Positions 37,702 to 47,667 of a stretch of 64,000 nucleotides of DNA are shown here, piece by piece; position 1 is the stretch's first letter; the number at the start of each line of letters is the position of its first letter. Below the pieces are notes generated by a model that did no database searches, was not told where the DNA came from, and saw nothing but the letters and a program-made list of their open reading frames with translations. Where the stretch lies: the NCBI RefSeq assembly GCF_014645355.1, contig NZ_BMLS01000001.1, positions 372,001 to 436,000 of the forward strand, read 5' to 3'. A program made the translations under genes and the position numbers. This DNA is from Bowmanella pacifica. GTDB taxonomy: Bacteria > Pseudomonadota > Gammaproteobacteria > Enterobacterales > Alteromonadaceae.

Positions 37702-39291
37702 CTAAGGATTGGCGCGATCAGCCTCCCTGACAGACTTAAACTCGGCGCCATCTTTCCATGCAGGCCAGGCACTTCCATTGGCAAGCTTCTCAACCAGGTT
37801 ATAGATCAGGTTAAGGTCCTGCTCGACACCGTCGTATTTCCAGGTTGGCAATACCTCGTCATTGGGCTTGTGGTAACGGTTAGCAATGTAATCCGGGTCG
37901 CTGTCACCTAAATCCATAAATAGCAGTCCCGGTACTCCATGTTTGGCCAGAGCAAAATGATCGGAACGGAAAAACAAGCCATTCTGGGGGTTGGCATCCA
38001 GTTTGATTCGACGTTGTTGCTGACCGGCCGCTTTCGCCAACCAATCTTCAAGCTCCTGCAGTCCATTGCCATACTGCAGGACATAATCCGTTTTACCTGT
38101 CATATTCATGCTATCAATATTCAGCAAAGCAACCATTTGTCTGGTCGCCACCGGCGGCTTCTCTGCAAAGGCTCTGGCCCCAAGCAAACCGGTCTCCTCG
38201 GCAGTAAAAAAGGCCAGCAGGACAGAACGGGATAGCGGCGTTTCACTTTGGGTCAGCATTCTGGCCAATTCCAACACCCCAGCAACCCCAGTCGCATTAT
38301 CAACGGCCGCGTTAAAGATGCTGTCTCCTTTCACGCCGACCTTCTTACCAAACCCATCCCAATGCGCAGAAAGCACAATGTATTCATCGGCTTGTTTTTG
38401 ACCAGGAATCAGACCAACGACATTGCGACTCTCTCCCATCTGACGCCAGTGCTTACTGAGCAGATTGGCCTTTATGCCTAAGTCCAAAGCCTTGAATCCA
38501 GGTTTAGCCGCTGCCGCTTTTAAGGCATCAAAATCCAGCCCCAAAGATGAAAAAAGCCGACGAGTTGCCTCGGTCTGGATCCATCCCATGGCGTCCAGCT
38601 CTGAGGCATTATTATCCTTATCTACCAGGGTAAATTTGGTGCCCGTGGCGCCGGACTCGACAACCGACCAGGGGTAACCTGCCGCCCCGGTTTCATGAAT
38701 AATAAAGACCCCGGCTGCACCGCGGCGAATAGCCTCTTCATACTTGTAAGTCCAGCGACCGTAATAGGTCATGGCGTTGCCACGAAATAACGCCTCATCC
38801 TGAGTAGCGTAGCCAGGGTCATTGACCAGCATCAGTAAGGTTTTCCCCCTTACATCGAGATCTCGATAGTCATGCCAATCAAACTCAGGCGCGTCTATGC
38901 CATAACCAACAAACAAAACCGGAGAGTCCAGCAATTGCGTTTTGGCGGCCAACTGCTGGGTACGAGAGACAAAGTCCAGCCCCGGCTTAAACACCTGCTC
39001 CCCTAGCGTTAACTGCATATCTTGTGAGGCAGCAATACCAGCCATCGGCACTTTTTGCACATAATCACCAAAATAACCTGGCTGAATCCCCATTGCCTTT
39101 AGCTGCGCAACCAGATATTGCACTGTCTTCTCTTCGCCTGCAGACATAGGCGCCCGCCCTTCAAATGCATCCGAAGCCAATTCAGTGACATGAGTTTGGT
39201 AGTTTGTCTGCGAAAAACCTGCCGGTGTATCTGCTGCAAACACAGAAAACGCCAGGGCACACAGACAGCCGGGTAAGATAGTACGCTTCAT
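37702..39291 (-). CDS. Exported M28 metallopeptidase with PA-like insert
   Basis: A 529-residue secreted aminopeptidase-type enzyme. A signal peptide (GCLCALAFSVFAA) is followed by a protease-associated-like insert around residues 110-230 (AAGVFIIHETGAAGYPW) and an M28 catalytic domain. Metal ligands are in VLSAHWDGFG, NAAVDNATGVAG, FTAEETGLLGA and FRSDHFAL. PA-containing M28 enzymes often degrade peptides outside the cell. It is the second M28 gene within 5 kb, both on the minus strand. Confidence 0.9.
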   Translation of the reverse strand: MKRTILPGCLCALAFSVFAADTPAGFSQTNYQTHVTELASDAFEGRAPMSAGEEKTVQYLVAQLKAMGIQPGYFGDYVQKVPMAGIAASQDMQLTLGEQVFKPGLDFVSRTQQLAAKTQLLDSPVLFVGYGIDAPEFDWHDYRDLDVRGKTLLMLVNDPGYATQDEALFRGNAMTYYGRWTYKYEEAIRRGAAGVFIIHETGAAGYPWSVVESGATGTKFTLVDKDNNASELDAMGWIQTEATRRLFSSLGLDFDALKAAAAKPGFKALDLGIKANLLSKHWRQMGESRNVVGLIPGQKQADEYIVLSAHWDGFGKKVGVKGDSIFNAAVDNATGVAGVLELARMLTQSETPLSRSVLLAFFTAEETGLLGARAFAEKPPVATRQMVALLNIDSMNMTGKTDYVLQYGNGLQELEDWLAKAAGQQQRRIKLDANPQNGLFFRSDHFALAKHGVPGLLFMDLGDSDPDYIANRYHKPNDEVLPTWKYDGVEQDLNLIYNLVEKLANGSAWPAWKDGAEFKSVREADRANP

Positions 39292-39304
39292 AGTAAACCC
39301 TCTG

Positions 39305-39721
39305 TTAAGTCTTGCTATTCGCCAGGTCTATCTGCTCCAACAACCAGCCACGAGCAGATTCAATATTGTCAAAAAAGGCATGGGGCATATCAGCCGCTAC
39401 ATAAATCTGGTGCCATAGCTGCTCCCCTAATCCAGGATAATTGGTGTCGCTAAGCACCACTGCAGCAGCCACCATACCACTGGCGCATGAGCGACCAATA
39501 GACAGATTCATTAATTGCACGGCATCATGTGTCAGTAAGGACTCACCGTGCAACACAACCAGATTACCCCAGGGCTTGCCTGCCAAGGCTTCACGATGCT
39601 GCGCAACGGCCATCTGATATTGTTCAATCAACTCAGCGTTGCCCGGCCCTTCCCCATGTAATAGTAAAATCCGTCCTTCTATCTGCAGACTAAAACTGCC
39701 ATGGGCTAAAAATTTTTCCAT
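39305..39721 (-). CDS. STAS/SpoIIAA-like protein of unknown function
   Basis: A 138-residue soluble protein with the alternating beta-alpha pattern of STAS or SpoIIAA-like folds: FLAHGSFSLQIEGRILLLHGEG, then LVVLHGESLLTH and MVAAAVVLSD. No catalytic motif or signal peptide is seen. It lies 13 bp upstream of the large M28 gene, on the same strand. The start MEKFLAHG at 39721 is chosen by fold; a longer frame exists upstream. Similarity to the protein at 52065-52433 is only in general fold. Confidence 0.55.
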   Translation of the reverse strand: MEKFLAHGSFSLQIEGRILLLHGEGPGNAELIEQYQMAVAQHREALAGKPWGNLVVLHGESLLTHDAVQLMNLSIGRSCASGMVAAAVVLSDTNYPGLGEQLWHQIYVAADMPHAFFDNIESARGWLLEQIDLANSKT

Positions 39722-40012
39722 TGTCCCTACCGATTCTTCGATCGTTATTGAACCTGCATTGTAACCAACCTTTGACGCAGAGCCAGCAGACAATTTCACC
39801 GTGATTTGCTTAGCTTTTTCCCCAAAACACTGTCGACCTTTTTTACAGGTCAGATAGAGGGGCAGATATTACTTATTGAAAAATAAGGAGTAAAAAAACG
39901 GCGCGAAAAATGCTTAATTTTCATACTAACACTGAGACCTGCAGTTTAGGCCCCGGCAAAGTATCGAATCTAACCATGGATGGCTGATTCACCATTTATG
40001 TTGGAGTCGATA

Positions 40013-41113
40013 ATGAAAAGAAAGTTACTACTTGCTGCTCTTTTGGGCTGCGCAGCGCAATCACAAGCCGCCATGATAGACCTGACCGGTATCGGTTATG
40101 CCACCTATGGCGATTTTAATTCTTACTCTCTCCCTATTGGTCAATTGCAGCAAGGCTGCACAGGCCCTGGGTGTCCGTTACATGTTCCGTCCTCGCCAGG
40201 GCAAATCAGCGACTTGATCGTGGTTGCAACCGGGTCCTCTGGTATGCCGGTAAATACCAACTTTGCCGGCATGGACAATGCTTATGCCACCCCATCAGGG
40301 GTCAGTGGTTCAAACTTTTTCAGTACGGGGACCACCAGCGACCCCAATGAAGTTTCGACTTTCTTCGGCGATAATAGCAACACTTGGGATTCATCACTGT
40401 TGGCACTGAAAACCTTTCTGGCCGGCGACCAGATGGTCATGTTTTTTAACAACAACAACCTAAACGGCGGTAATCTGCAAAGCCTGGCTGCCTGGGCGCA
40501 ATTGGAGATCACCGACAACAATGGCAATCGGGTTGCCATATATGACTTTACCAACAACAACAAACCCTATGCCTTAGTATCAGAAGGTGGCGGCGGTGAG
40601 TTTCTTGGCGATCCAACCAACTACACCTCAACCGGCGCAGGCCCCACCATAGGGGATAATAGTGCTACCGACTATGTGCTGTCCGGTGGCCCTATCTGTA
40701 TAGACTACGACCTGATCCCTGGTGTTCCCAGCCCAGTATCTTGTACGTCGCCAGATGCCGATGAAGGCCCGATTAATCATAACCTGGGGGCAGACGAGGC
40801 AGCCTACGCCATTGTTGCCCCTGAACTGAACACCCTGTTGGCGGGACTATTTGGGCTGGATGATGCCACGCTGGCCAACTACACCATGCATATTGACTTA
40901 AGGCTGGGTTGCGACCCCTTATTTGGCCAGGCAACAGATGAAATCTGTACTGGTGAAGTATCGGGTTACGGCAAAAATATTAACAATGGTTATGAACAGT
41001 TGTTTATCGGTACCGCAACCTTTGACCAACCACCGAGAATACCAGAGCCACACATACTGATGCTGTTCGCATTAGGCATGTTGTCACTGGGAGTGAGCAG
41101 GCTGAGAAAATAG
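40013..41113 (+). CDS. PEP-CTERM sorted exported protein
   Basis: A 366-residue secreted protein. It begins with a signal peptide (LLLAALLGCAAQSQA) and ends with the sorting signal PRIPEPHILMLFALGMLSLG, closed by SRLRK, which directs membrane insertion and cleavage by an exosortase. The middle is rich in N, G, T and S, typical of surface or biofilm-related proteins; no domain is recognised. The chosen ATG (40013) has TTGGAG upstream. An in-frame ATG at 39980 lacks this. No exosortase gene is in this window. Confidence 0.85.
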   Translation: MKRKLLLAALLGCAAQSQAAMIDLTGIGYATYGDFNSYSLPIGQLQQGCTGPGCPLHVPSSPGQISDLIVVATGSSGMPVNTNFAGMDNAYATPSGVSGSNFFSTGTTSDPNEVSTFFGDNSNTWDSSLLALKTFLAGDQMVMFFNNNNLNGGNLQSLAAWAQLEITDNNGNRVAIYDFTNNNKPYALVSEGGGGEFLGDPTNYTSTGAGPTIGDNSATDYVLSGGPICIDYDLIPGVPSPVSCTSPDADEGPINHNLGADEAAYAIVAPELNTLLAGLFGLDDATLANYTMHIDLRLGCDPLFGQATDEICTGEVSGYGKNINNGYEQLFIGTATFDQPPRIPEPHILMLFALGMLSLGVSRLRK

Positions 41114-41132
41114 CCGCATCACGCTGCTACTT

Positions 41133-42962
41133 TTATTCCAGGCCCAGAAAACCACCGGTTTGATGGGCCCATAACTTCGCATAAATGCCCTTTTTCGCCA
41201 GCAATTCGGCATGAGTACCAGATTCTACGACTCGCCCTTTATCCAACACCAGCAATCTATCCATGGCTGCAATAGTCGATAGACGATGGGCAATGGCCAG
41301 CACGGTTTTGTTTTCCATCACCTTATTCAGACATTCCTGAATAGCCACTTCCACCTCAGAATCCAACGCCGAGGTGGCCTCATCCAAGATAAGGATGGGC
41401 GCATCTTTTAGCATAACCCGGGCAATAGCAATACGCTGACGCTGACCGCCAGAGAGCGTGACACCGCGCTCGCCAACATGGGCATCGTAGCCGGTACGGC
41501 CGTGCAGATCAGACAGATTCTGAATAAACTCGTGCGCTTCCGCCTGTTTGGCTGCTCTTATCATGTCTTCTTCACTGGCATCCAGCCGCCCATACAGAAT
41601 GTTTTCCCTGACTGATCTATGCAGCAAGGAGGTATCCTGCGTCACCATACTGATATGCTCCCGCAGGCTTTCCTGACTCACCTCGCGAATGTCCTGACCA
41701 TCGATCAAGATCTGCCCGGCGTTAAGATCATAAAAGCGCAGCAGCAGGTTAACCAAGGTAGACTTACCTGCCCCGGATCTTCCCACCAACCCGACTTTTT
41801 CGCCTGGCTTTATCTGGATATCCAGCTCGTCAAACACCTTATTGCGATTGTCATAGGCAAAGGAAGCATGACGAAACTCAATACTCCCCCCCTGAATCTC
41901 CAAGGGCCTCGCATCTGCCTGGTCTTGCACAGCCACAGGCTTAGACAAGGTATTCATACCGTCTTGCACTGTGCCGATGTTTTCAAATAAACCTGCTACT
42001 TCCCACATAATCCATTGCGACATGCCATTGAGGCGCAGTGCTAGGCTAACCGCCACAGCAATATCTCCGGGGGTTGCCAATTCATTCAACCACAGATAAA
42101 TCGCCAGGGCACTGGTGGAAAAAATCAGCAATGCATTGCTAAACCACACACAAGCGTTCAGTACCGTTACCAGACGCATCTGTGGATATACCGTAGACAA
42201 GAACTTTTCCATACTGTCACGGGCATATTGTGTTTCACGATTGGTATGCGCGAACAATTTCACCGTTGTGATATTGGTGTAACTGTCGACAACCCGGCCA
42301 GTCATAATGGAGCGCGCATCGGCTTGACGTTCAGAGACTTTTTCCAGCCGAGGCAACAGCACTTTCAGAATGCCTACATAAACCAAAAACCACACAGCCA
42401 ATGGCAAACTAAGTCGCCAATCGACGGCAAAAACCACCACAAAGGCACTGATAAAGTAAACGCTCACATACACCATCAGGTCCAACAGTTTGAGAACCGT
42501 TTGCCTGACCGACAACGCTGTCTGCATCACCTTGGTCGCTACTCTGCCGGCAAATTCATGCTGGAAAAAGCCCAGGCTTTGCCCCAACAGGTAGCGATGC
42601 GCCTGCCAACGAATACGCATGGGGAAGTTCCCCAGCAGGCCCTGATGATTAACTAATGAGTGTAAAAAGACAGTGCCGGGTAACAGCAGCAGAATCACCA
42701 CTGTCATCCATAACAAGCTGTGCCCTTCTTGCTGCAAAAAGGTAGCCCGGTCACGGGTCGCGAACCAGTCAACCAATTGGCCCAGATAACCAAATAAGCT
42801 AACTTCCAAAATGGCGATCAGGGCACTTAGCAAAGATAGGCTGATCAAGATCCGCTTCATGCCTTTACAGTAATACAAGCAAAAGGCCAGCAAGTTGCCG
42901 GGAGGCTGCTGGGGAGATTCAGCAGGGAAAGCCTTTACCAGGCGTTCAAACAATCCAAACAT
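41133..42962 (-). CDS. ABC exporter, fused permease and ATPase
   Basis: A 609-residue half-transporter of the MsbA/multidrug type. Six membrane helices fill about the first 330 residues, and the ATPase follows with Walker A VGRSGAGKS, Q-loop MVTQDTSLL, signature LSGGQRQR, Walker B ILILDEATSALD and the H-loop AHRLST. It must dimerise to work. The substrate (lipid, drug or peptide) cannot be told from sequence. Gene neighbours are unrelated, with dbpA starting upstream on the same strand after a 150-bp gap. Confidence 0.9.
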   Translation of the reverse strand: MFGLFERLVKAFPAESPQQPPGNLLAFCLYYCKGMKRILISLSLLSALIAILEVSLFGYLGQLVDWFATRDRATFLQQEGHSLLWMTVVILLLLPGTVFLHSLVNHQGLLGNFPMRIRWQAHRYLLGQSLGFFQHEFAGRVATKVMQTALSVRQTVLKLLDLMVYVSVYFISAFVVVFAVDWRLSLPLAVWFLVYVGILKVLLPRLEKVSERQADARSIMTGRVVDSYTNITTVKLFAHTNRETQYARDSMEKFLSTVYPQMRLVTVLNACVWFSNALLIFSTSALAIYLWLNELATPGDIAVAVSLALRLNGMSQWIMWEVAGLFENIGTVQDGMNTLSKPVAVQDQADARPLEIQGGSIEFRHASFAYDNRNKVFDELDIQIKPGEKVGLVGRSGAGKSTLVNLLLRFYDLNAGQILIDGQDIREVSQESLREHISMVTQDTSLLHRSVRENILYGRLDASEEDMIRAAKQAEAHEFIQNLSDLHGRTGYDAHVGERGVTLSGGQRQRIAIARVMLKDAPILILDEATSALDSEVEVAIQECLNKVMENKTVLAIAHRLSTIAAMDRLLVLDKGRVVESGTHAELLAKKGIYAKLWAHQTGGFLGLE

Positions 42963-43112
42963 TGACGTACCTTTATGAGTCGCAGTTACCGGGCTAAAAA
43001 TACCGCGGTGCTGATTTCAAATCTGACTGACAGAGGGGCTCCACTTTCCCCTGCCGTCAGGAAATCAAGCAGGGGTAATGGGAGATAGTGCAGCGAATGC
43101 TGAAGATAACCT

Positions 43113-44489
43113 TTATAGCTTTCTGGCCCGAAAGCGACGACCTTTAATTTTACCTTCCCTGAGATAGGCCAGGCTGCGCTTTACGCTGCGCGCCTTTATC
43201 GCCACATAGGTCTGATTATCCAACAAATTAATCTGACCCACATCAACGCCTTCAATGCCACCATCTTTAGTCAGGGCACCGAGAATATCGCCGGCACGCA
43301 ATTTATCTTTACGCCCTCCGTCGATACAAATGGTACGAAACGCCGGTTCACGAATGGCTCGGCCATTGTAACGAACCCGTTCAATGTCGGCCCAGTTGAT
43401 AGCTTGCTGCTGAGATTCTTCCACCGCTGCTGCCCGGGACGCTTCCTGTGCAGAGCAAAGCGTCAGCGCCAGTCCCTTTTTATCAGCCCTGCCGGTGCGA
43501 CCAATACGATGGATATGGGTGTCAACATCGCTGGCCAGGTGATAGTTAATCACCGCATCCACATCTTTAATATCCAAGCCTCTTGCCGCCACATCGGTAG
43601 CCACCAACACAGTCAGACTACGCTGGGCGAACTGTAGCAACACTTCTTGGCGCTGACGCTGCTCTAAATCACCATGTAGAGCCAGGGCACTGAAGCCTTT
43701 ATCTTGCAAATCATCGGCAACCTGCTGACATTCGGCCTTGGTGTTACAAAACACTATTGCCGCTTCAGGTTCGTAGTGCGTCAACAAACAACGCAAGGCA
43801 TGCAAACGCTTGTCTTCGCTGATTTCATAAAAAAACTGAGTAATTTTATCCTGGCTATGCAGACTTTCTACCTGGATGCGTTGCGGTTGTTTCTGCAAGC
43901 TGCGACTGATGTGCTCAATCCCCTCTGGATAAGTCGCAGAAAACAACAAGGTTTGACGGTTAGCAGGGGTCGCCCTGACCAACGCATCAAGGTCATCGGC
44001 AAACCCCATATCCAGCATGCGATCCGCCTCATCCAAGACCAGCGTATTCACTTTGCTTAAATTCAGATTCCCCCGACGCACATGATCCAACACCCGCCCG
44101 GGAGTGCCTACAACAATTTGCGCGCCATGTTGCAAGGACGCCACTTGCCCCGCCATTGCCACACCGCCGTATAAGGGCAACACTTTGATATTATCGAGAA
44201 ACTTCGCCAGTTTTCGTATCTCACCACAGACCTGCTCAGCCAGTTCGCGGGTGGGACATAACACCAGGGCCTGCGTTGCGGGTGATATGGGTTCGAGCCG
44301 GCACAGCAACCCAATGCTGAACGCTACGGTCTTGCCACTTCCAGTACTCGCCTGAGCTGTCACATCCTGACCGGCCAGAATGCTGGGTAAACTGGCGGCC
44401 TGAATCGCCGTCATATTGGTGTACCCCAGTGTCAGCAAATTGTCCTGCATTGCGGCAGGCAAAGCTAAAGTGGAAAACGCGTTACTCAT
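43113..44489 (-). CDS. dbpA: ATP-dependent RNA helicase DbpA
   Basis: A 458-residue DEAD-box helicase. Motifs: ASTGSGKT (Walker A), PTRELAEQV, LDEADRMLD (DEAD), SATYPEG, and HRIGRTGR in helicase domain 2. The C-terminal domain, with GGRKDKLRAGDILGAL and KGRRFRARKL, binds 23S rRNA hairpin 92, as in E. coli DbpA, which it equals in length. DbpA helps 50S assembly. The ATG at 44489 (MSNAFSTLALP) matches the family start better than the one at 44507. It is divergent from the sodium channel gene. Confidence 0.94.
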   Translation of the reverse strand: MSNAFSTLALPAAMQDNLLTLGYTNMTAIQAASLPSILAGQDVTAQASTGSGKTVAFSIGLLCRLEPISPATQALVLCPTRELAEQVCGEIRKLAKFLDNIKVLPLYGGVAMAGQVASLQHGAQIVVGTPGRVLDHVRRGNLNLSKVNTLVLDEADRMLDMGFADDLDALVRATPANRQTLLFSATYPEGIEHISRSLQKQPQRIQVESLHSQDKITQFFYEISEDKRLHALRCLLTHYEPEAAIVFCNTKAECQQVADDLQDKGFSALALHGDLEQRQRQEVLLQFAQRSLTVLVATDVAARGLDIKDVDAVINYHLASDVDTHIHRIGRTGRADKKGLALTLCSAQEASRAAAVEESQQQAINWADIERVRYNGRAIREPAFRTICIDGGRKDKLRAGDILGALTKDGGIEGVDVGQINLLDNQTYVAIKARSVKRSLAYLREGKIKGRRFRARKL

Positions 44490-44629
44490 TTGCTCTAACC
44501 ATGACAATAAAATCGGCCGCTAGTTTACCTCATTGAGTTAGTGCAGAATGTATTAATTGTGCAATCCATCTTGTAAAACGCCTGCTTGCCCTCACTTTAG
44601 GCTCGTTCTTTGGCAACCAAATACCAACC

Positions 44630-45484
44630 ATGCAGTCCCAATTAAGTTCACAAACAGCGTCAACGTCTTCATCAGCCGTCCAGCGCTTACTAGAGCGCTC
44701 CTGGTTTAGCAACGGCATCATCGCTCTGATCTTGCTCAATGCGGTAACCCTAGGATTAGAAACCACCGCCTTTGGACAGGCCAACATCCAGTTCTTGCGT
44801 TGGCTGGATACTATTATCCTGTGTGTATTCACTCTGGAGTTGAGTCTTAAGCTGATTGCTTATCGGCAACATTTTTTTCGCTCCGGTTGGAACTGGTTCG
44901 ATTTGATTATTGTGTTGCTGTCCTGGTTACCCACCAGCGGTCCGCTTGCCGTATTGCGGGCTTTCAGAATATTGCGGGTACTGAGGTTATTCTCTGTGGT
45001 GCCGCAAATGCGCCGGGTAATAGGTGCATTGGGCCATTCCTTACCTGGCATGGCGTCTGTGGTAGGTGTGCTAGGCATTATTTTCTATGTCTCAGCAGTA
45101 CTAGTCACTAAGCTGTTTGGCACTCATCCTGATGCCAATATGCAGGAATGGTTTGGCAGCATCGGGGCCTCCGCCTATACCCTATTTCAGGTGATGACGC
45201 TGGAAAGCTGGTCCATGGGTATTGTCAGGCCTACCATGGAACTGTTCCCCTGGTCCTGGCTGTTCTTTGTGCCCTTTATCATTATCACCAGCTTTGCGGT
45301 GCTGAACTTATTTATCGGGATCATTGTGGATGCCATGCAAGTTATGCATGAAGAGGACGTTAGCCGCCATCCTGAATCAGCACCGGCCAGTAAAGAAGAC
45401 ATTCAAAAACTGCAAGCACAGCTACAAGCGCTAACGGACAAGTTGGATATGGCCAAAAACAACGATAAAAAAAGCGGCATTTAG
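44630..45484 (+). CDS. Bacterial voltage-gated sodium channel (NavAb/NaChBac-like)
   Basis: A 284-residue single-domain ion channel that would form a tetramer. Six helices S1-S6 are visible. S4 has arginines at 110, 113, 116 and 119 in the repeated R-x-x-R pattern (VLRAFRILRVLRLF). The selectivity filter TLESWSM at residues 190-196 is identical to that of NavAb and differs from NaChBac (TLESWAS) in the last two residues. S6 is FAVLNLFIGIIVDAM. After a linker, residues 255-278 predict an amphipathic coiled coil, as in other BacNav proteins. Such channels may serve Na+ homeostasis or motility. A bidirectional terminator overlaps its stop. Confidence 0.93.
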   Translation: MQSQLSSQTASTSSSAVQRLLERSWFSNGIIALILLNAVTLGLETTAFGQANIQFLRWLDTIILCVFTLELSLKLIAYRQHFFRSGWNWFDLIIVLLSWLPTSGPLAVLRAFRILRVLRLFSVVPQMRRVIGALGHSLPGMASVVGVLGIIFYVSAVLVTKLFGTHPDANMQEWFGSIGASAYTLFQVMTLESWSMGIVRPTMELFPWSWLFFVPFIIITSFAVLNLFIGIIVDAMQVMHEEDVSRHPESAPASKEDIQKLQAQLQALTDKLDMAKNNDKKSGI

Positions 45485-45494
45485 TGCCGCTTTT
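45467..45494. terminator. Bidirectional terminator between channel and solute-binding genes
   Basis: GCGGCA and TGCCGC arms around a 5-base loop, with A-tract before and T-tract after. The channel stop codon lies within the loop. It can end transcription of both convergent genes. Confidence 0.85.
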
Positions 45495-45512
45495 AATCAT
45501 TCAATCAAAGCC

Positions 45513-46334
45513 TTAGCGCCACTGACTAGCCTCTCTGAACTGGGCAAAATACAGGGTGTTATCTTGCAATTGAAGAGTGAAACCAAAGTCCTTGCGATAG
45601 CGGGTTAACCACTGTTCGGCCAGATATTTAAATGCCGGGCTTTCTTTATAACGAGCTGCTGCTTCCTGCCACTCTCTCACCTGACTTATAGGGCTATCCA
45701 TGGACATTGCCAGGTAAGTGGTTTCCACCTGATGTTGGTAAACATTCACAATATCACTGCAGTCTTCTTTTAACTGCATACAAAAATAGCTGATACCTGC
45801 ACCAGAAAAGAACAGCGCGTTAACCCTGTCCTTCAGCAAGGCCCCTACCGCCTGTTCCCAGGTGGTATAAGAGACGATATTTTCCAGCCCGGCCTCGATA
45901 AGTAGCTGTTCCCTGAAATCACCCCGTTGTACACCAACAGCAGGCAAAACGGCTAAATCGGATAACTTATCCAGGCGTTTTATCACACCATTTTTGGCAA
46001 ACAAAGCATGGGGATTACGGGTGATCGGGGTGATCCAATGAAAACGCGCTTCGCGTTCAGCATTGCGCACCATAGAAAACACCATCAGGTTGGCTTCCGT
46101 GCTGGCGCGCAAATACACTCTTGCCCAGGGGTGCAACAAAATAGGCGCGTGGCTGCTGGTCTGCTGTTGGATCCCCTGCACCAATTGCACGGCATAGCCA
46201 TCCAACTCCCCTTTGTCATTGGTATAAACAAAAGGGGGCTCAGGATGCGTCAGAATAACCAGCGGATCTTCGTGCGCCCATCCCCATTGGCTCAGCAAGA
46301 GTGTAGTGACAAATATCCATCCCTGTTTCAACAT
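45513..46334 (-). CDS. Periplasmic solute-binding protein (SBP_bac_3-like)
   Basis: A 273-residue exported protein with signal peptide (FVTTLLLSQWGWA) and a type 2 periplasmic-binding fold, starting ILTHPEPPFVYTNDKGELDG, the typical first segment of amino-acid-type binding proteins. No ABC partner genes are near, so it may be a free or transporter-independent binding protein, perhaps a sensor. The ligand is unknown. pyrC follows upstream on the same strand after a 26-bp gap. Confidence 0.8.
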   Translation of the reverse strand: MLKQGWIFVTTLLLSQWGWAHEDPLVILTHPEPPFVYTNDKGELDGYAVQLVQGIQQQTSSHAPILLHPWARVYLRASTEANLMVFSMVRNAEREARFHWITPITRNPHALFAKNGVIKRLDKLSDLAVLPAVGVQRGDFREQLLIEAGLENIVSYTTWEQAVGALLKDRVNALFFSGAGISYFCMQLKEDCSDIVNVYQHQVETTYLAMSMDSPISQVREWQEAAARYKESPAFKYLAEQWLTRYRKDFGFTLQLQDNTLYFAQFREASQWR

Positions 46335-46360
46335 TGCTCTCTGCTCGCCGATTTATACCA

Positions 46361-47398
46361 CTATGAAATCTTCAACTTCCAATTCACCAATTGGCCAGCA
46401 TGGAAGGGCACAATGGGATTCCCATTAGGAAGGGTTATCTGCTCAGGGATTTGCCAGGGTTCGCGCACCAAAGTGATGCTGCCCGGATTACGGGGCAGCC
46501 CGTAGAAGTCGGCGCCGTAGTGGCTGGCAAAGCCCTCTAGCTTATCCAGACATCCCAGCTCTTCAAATACCTGAGCGTAAAGCTCTATTGCACTCCAGGC
46601 GCTGTAGCAGCCGGCGCAGCCGCAGGCAGACTCCTTGCGGTGTTTTTCGTGCGGCGCCGAATCCGTGCCCAGGAAAAACTTAGTTGAGCCAGACGCAACA
46701 ACATCCCGTAGGGCTTGCTGATGGGTGCTGCGTTTCAGTACCGGTAAGCAGTAATTGTGTGGACGAATGCCTCCCACCAGCAAGTGATTACGATTAAGCA
46801 TTAAGTGCTGAGGAGTAATAGTGGCCGCCACGTGGTCTGAAGCCCCACTCACAAACTGTGCCGCATCGGCAGTAGTAATGTGTTCCAGTACCACCTTCAG
46901 TTCAGGGAAATTGGCCACAATTCGTTGCAGGTGCCTGTCAATAAACACTTTTTCTCGGTCAAAAATATCGATATCAGCATCTGTCACTTCACCATGGATC
47001 AGCAACAACATCCCTTGTTCAGCCATCTCAGCAAAAATGGGGAATAACGCATCTAAGGCAGACACCGCAGCATCTGAGTTAGTGGTTGCGCCAGCCGGAT
47101 AGAGCTTGGCAGCAACAGCACCGGCAGCTTTAGCCGCTCGAATATCTTCCACGCTGGTCTGGTTAGTCAGATAAAGCGTCATCAAGGGTTCAAAATCACT
47201 ATTGGCCGGTTTGGCAGCCAGAATGCGCTGACGATACGCCACCAACATTTCGGCATCAGTCACAGGAGGAACCAGATTAGGCATAACAATAGCCCGACGG
47301 AAGCAGCGCGCAGTGGCCGGAACGGTTTCCTTTAAGATGTCGCCATCGCGAAAATGCAAATGCCAATCGTCTGGTGTAGTAATGATCAATTCTGTCAT
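46361..47398 (-). CDS. pyrC: Dihydroorotase
   Basis: A 345-residue class II dihydroorotase of pyrimidine synthesis. Zinc ligands are in WHLHFRDG (HxH), [13 protein letters not shown] (the Lys that is carboxylated), [18 protein letters not shown], and FLGTDSAPH (catalytic Asp). The length equals E. coli PyrC. It converts carbamoyl aspartate to dihydroorotate. The upstream region to 47667 holds its promoter and that of the divergent cyclase; no PurR box was found by eye. Confidence 0.96.
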   Translation of the reverse strand: MTELIITTPDDWHLHFRDGDILKETVPATARCFRRAIVMPNLVPPVTDAEMLVAYRQRILAAKPANSDFEPLMTLYLTNQTSVEDIRAAKAAGAVAAKLYPAGATTNSDAAVSALDALFPIFAEMAEQGMLLLIHGEVTDADIDIFDREKVFIDRHLQRIVANFPELKVVLEHITTADAAQFVSGASDHVAATITPQHLMLNRNHLLVGGIRPHNYCLPVLKRSTHQQALRDVVASGSTKFFLGTDSAPHEKHRKESACGCAGCYSAWSAIELYAQVFEELGCLDKLEGFASHYGADFYGLPRNPGSITLVREPWQIPEQITLPNGNPIVPFHAGQLVNWKLKIS

Positions 47399-47540
47399 GA
47401 AATCCTCGGTCTTATCCTGTTACGCTGCATGTACTGAATAGTCTGTACCCGGTCATTATGCCAGAACAGTCAAAGTCGTTGTGTAAAATCACATAAATTT
47501 ACAGCTTGCCGTGACAGCCTAAGCGCGTAAATAGTAGACT

Positions 47541-47560
47541 GCACAGAGTTTTTTCTGTGC
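47541..47560. other. Stem-loop between pyrC and the cyclase gene
   Basis: GCACAGA and TCTGTGC arms around a T-rich loop. It lies in the 269-bp divergent gap and is not followed by a T-run, so a terminator is unlikely; operator or attenuator use is open. Confidence 0.35.
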
Positions 47561-47667
47561 ATTTGTTGCTTAAGTAACATACTCAGGTAATAGTTATCGC
47601 CGCAAGGCTCTCTCGTCATCGCGGTACGAATCAAAAGGTCTGTACAATACAACAAGGAGTACTGTTG

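Noticed and set aside
42963-43112. Terminator or small RNA between the ABC exporter and dbpA
   Set aside because: An imperfect CTGAC...GTCAG hairpin is present but without a T-run or other support.
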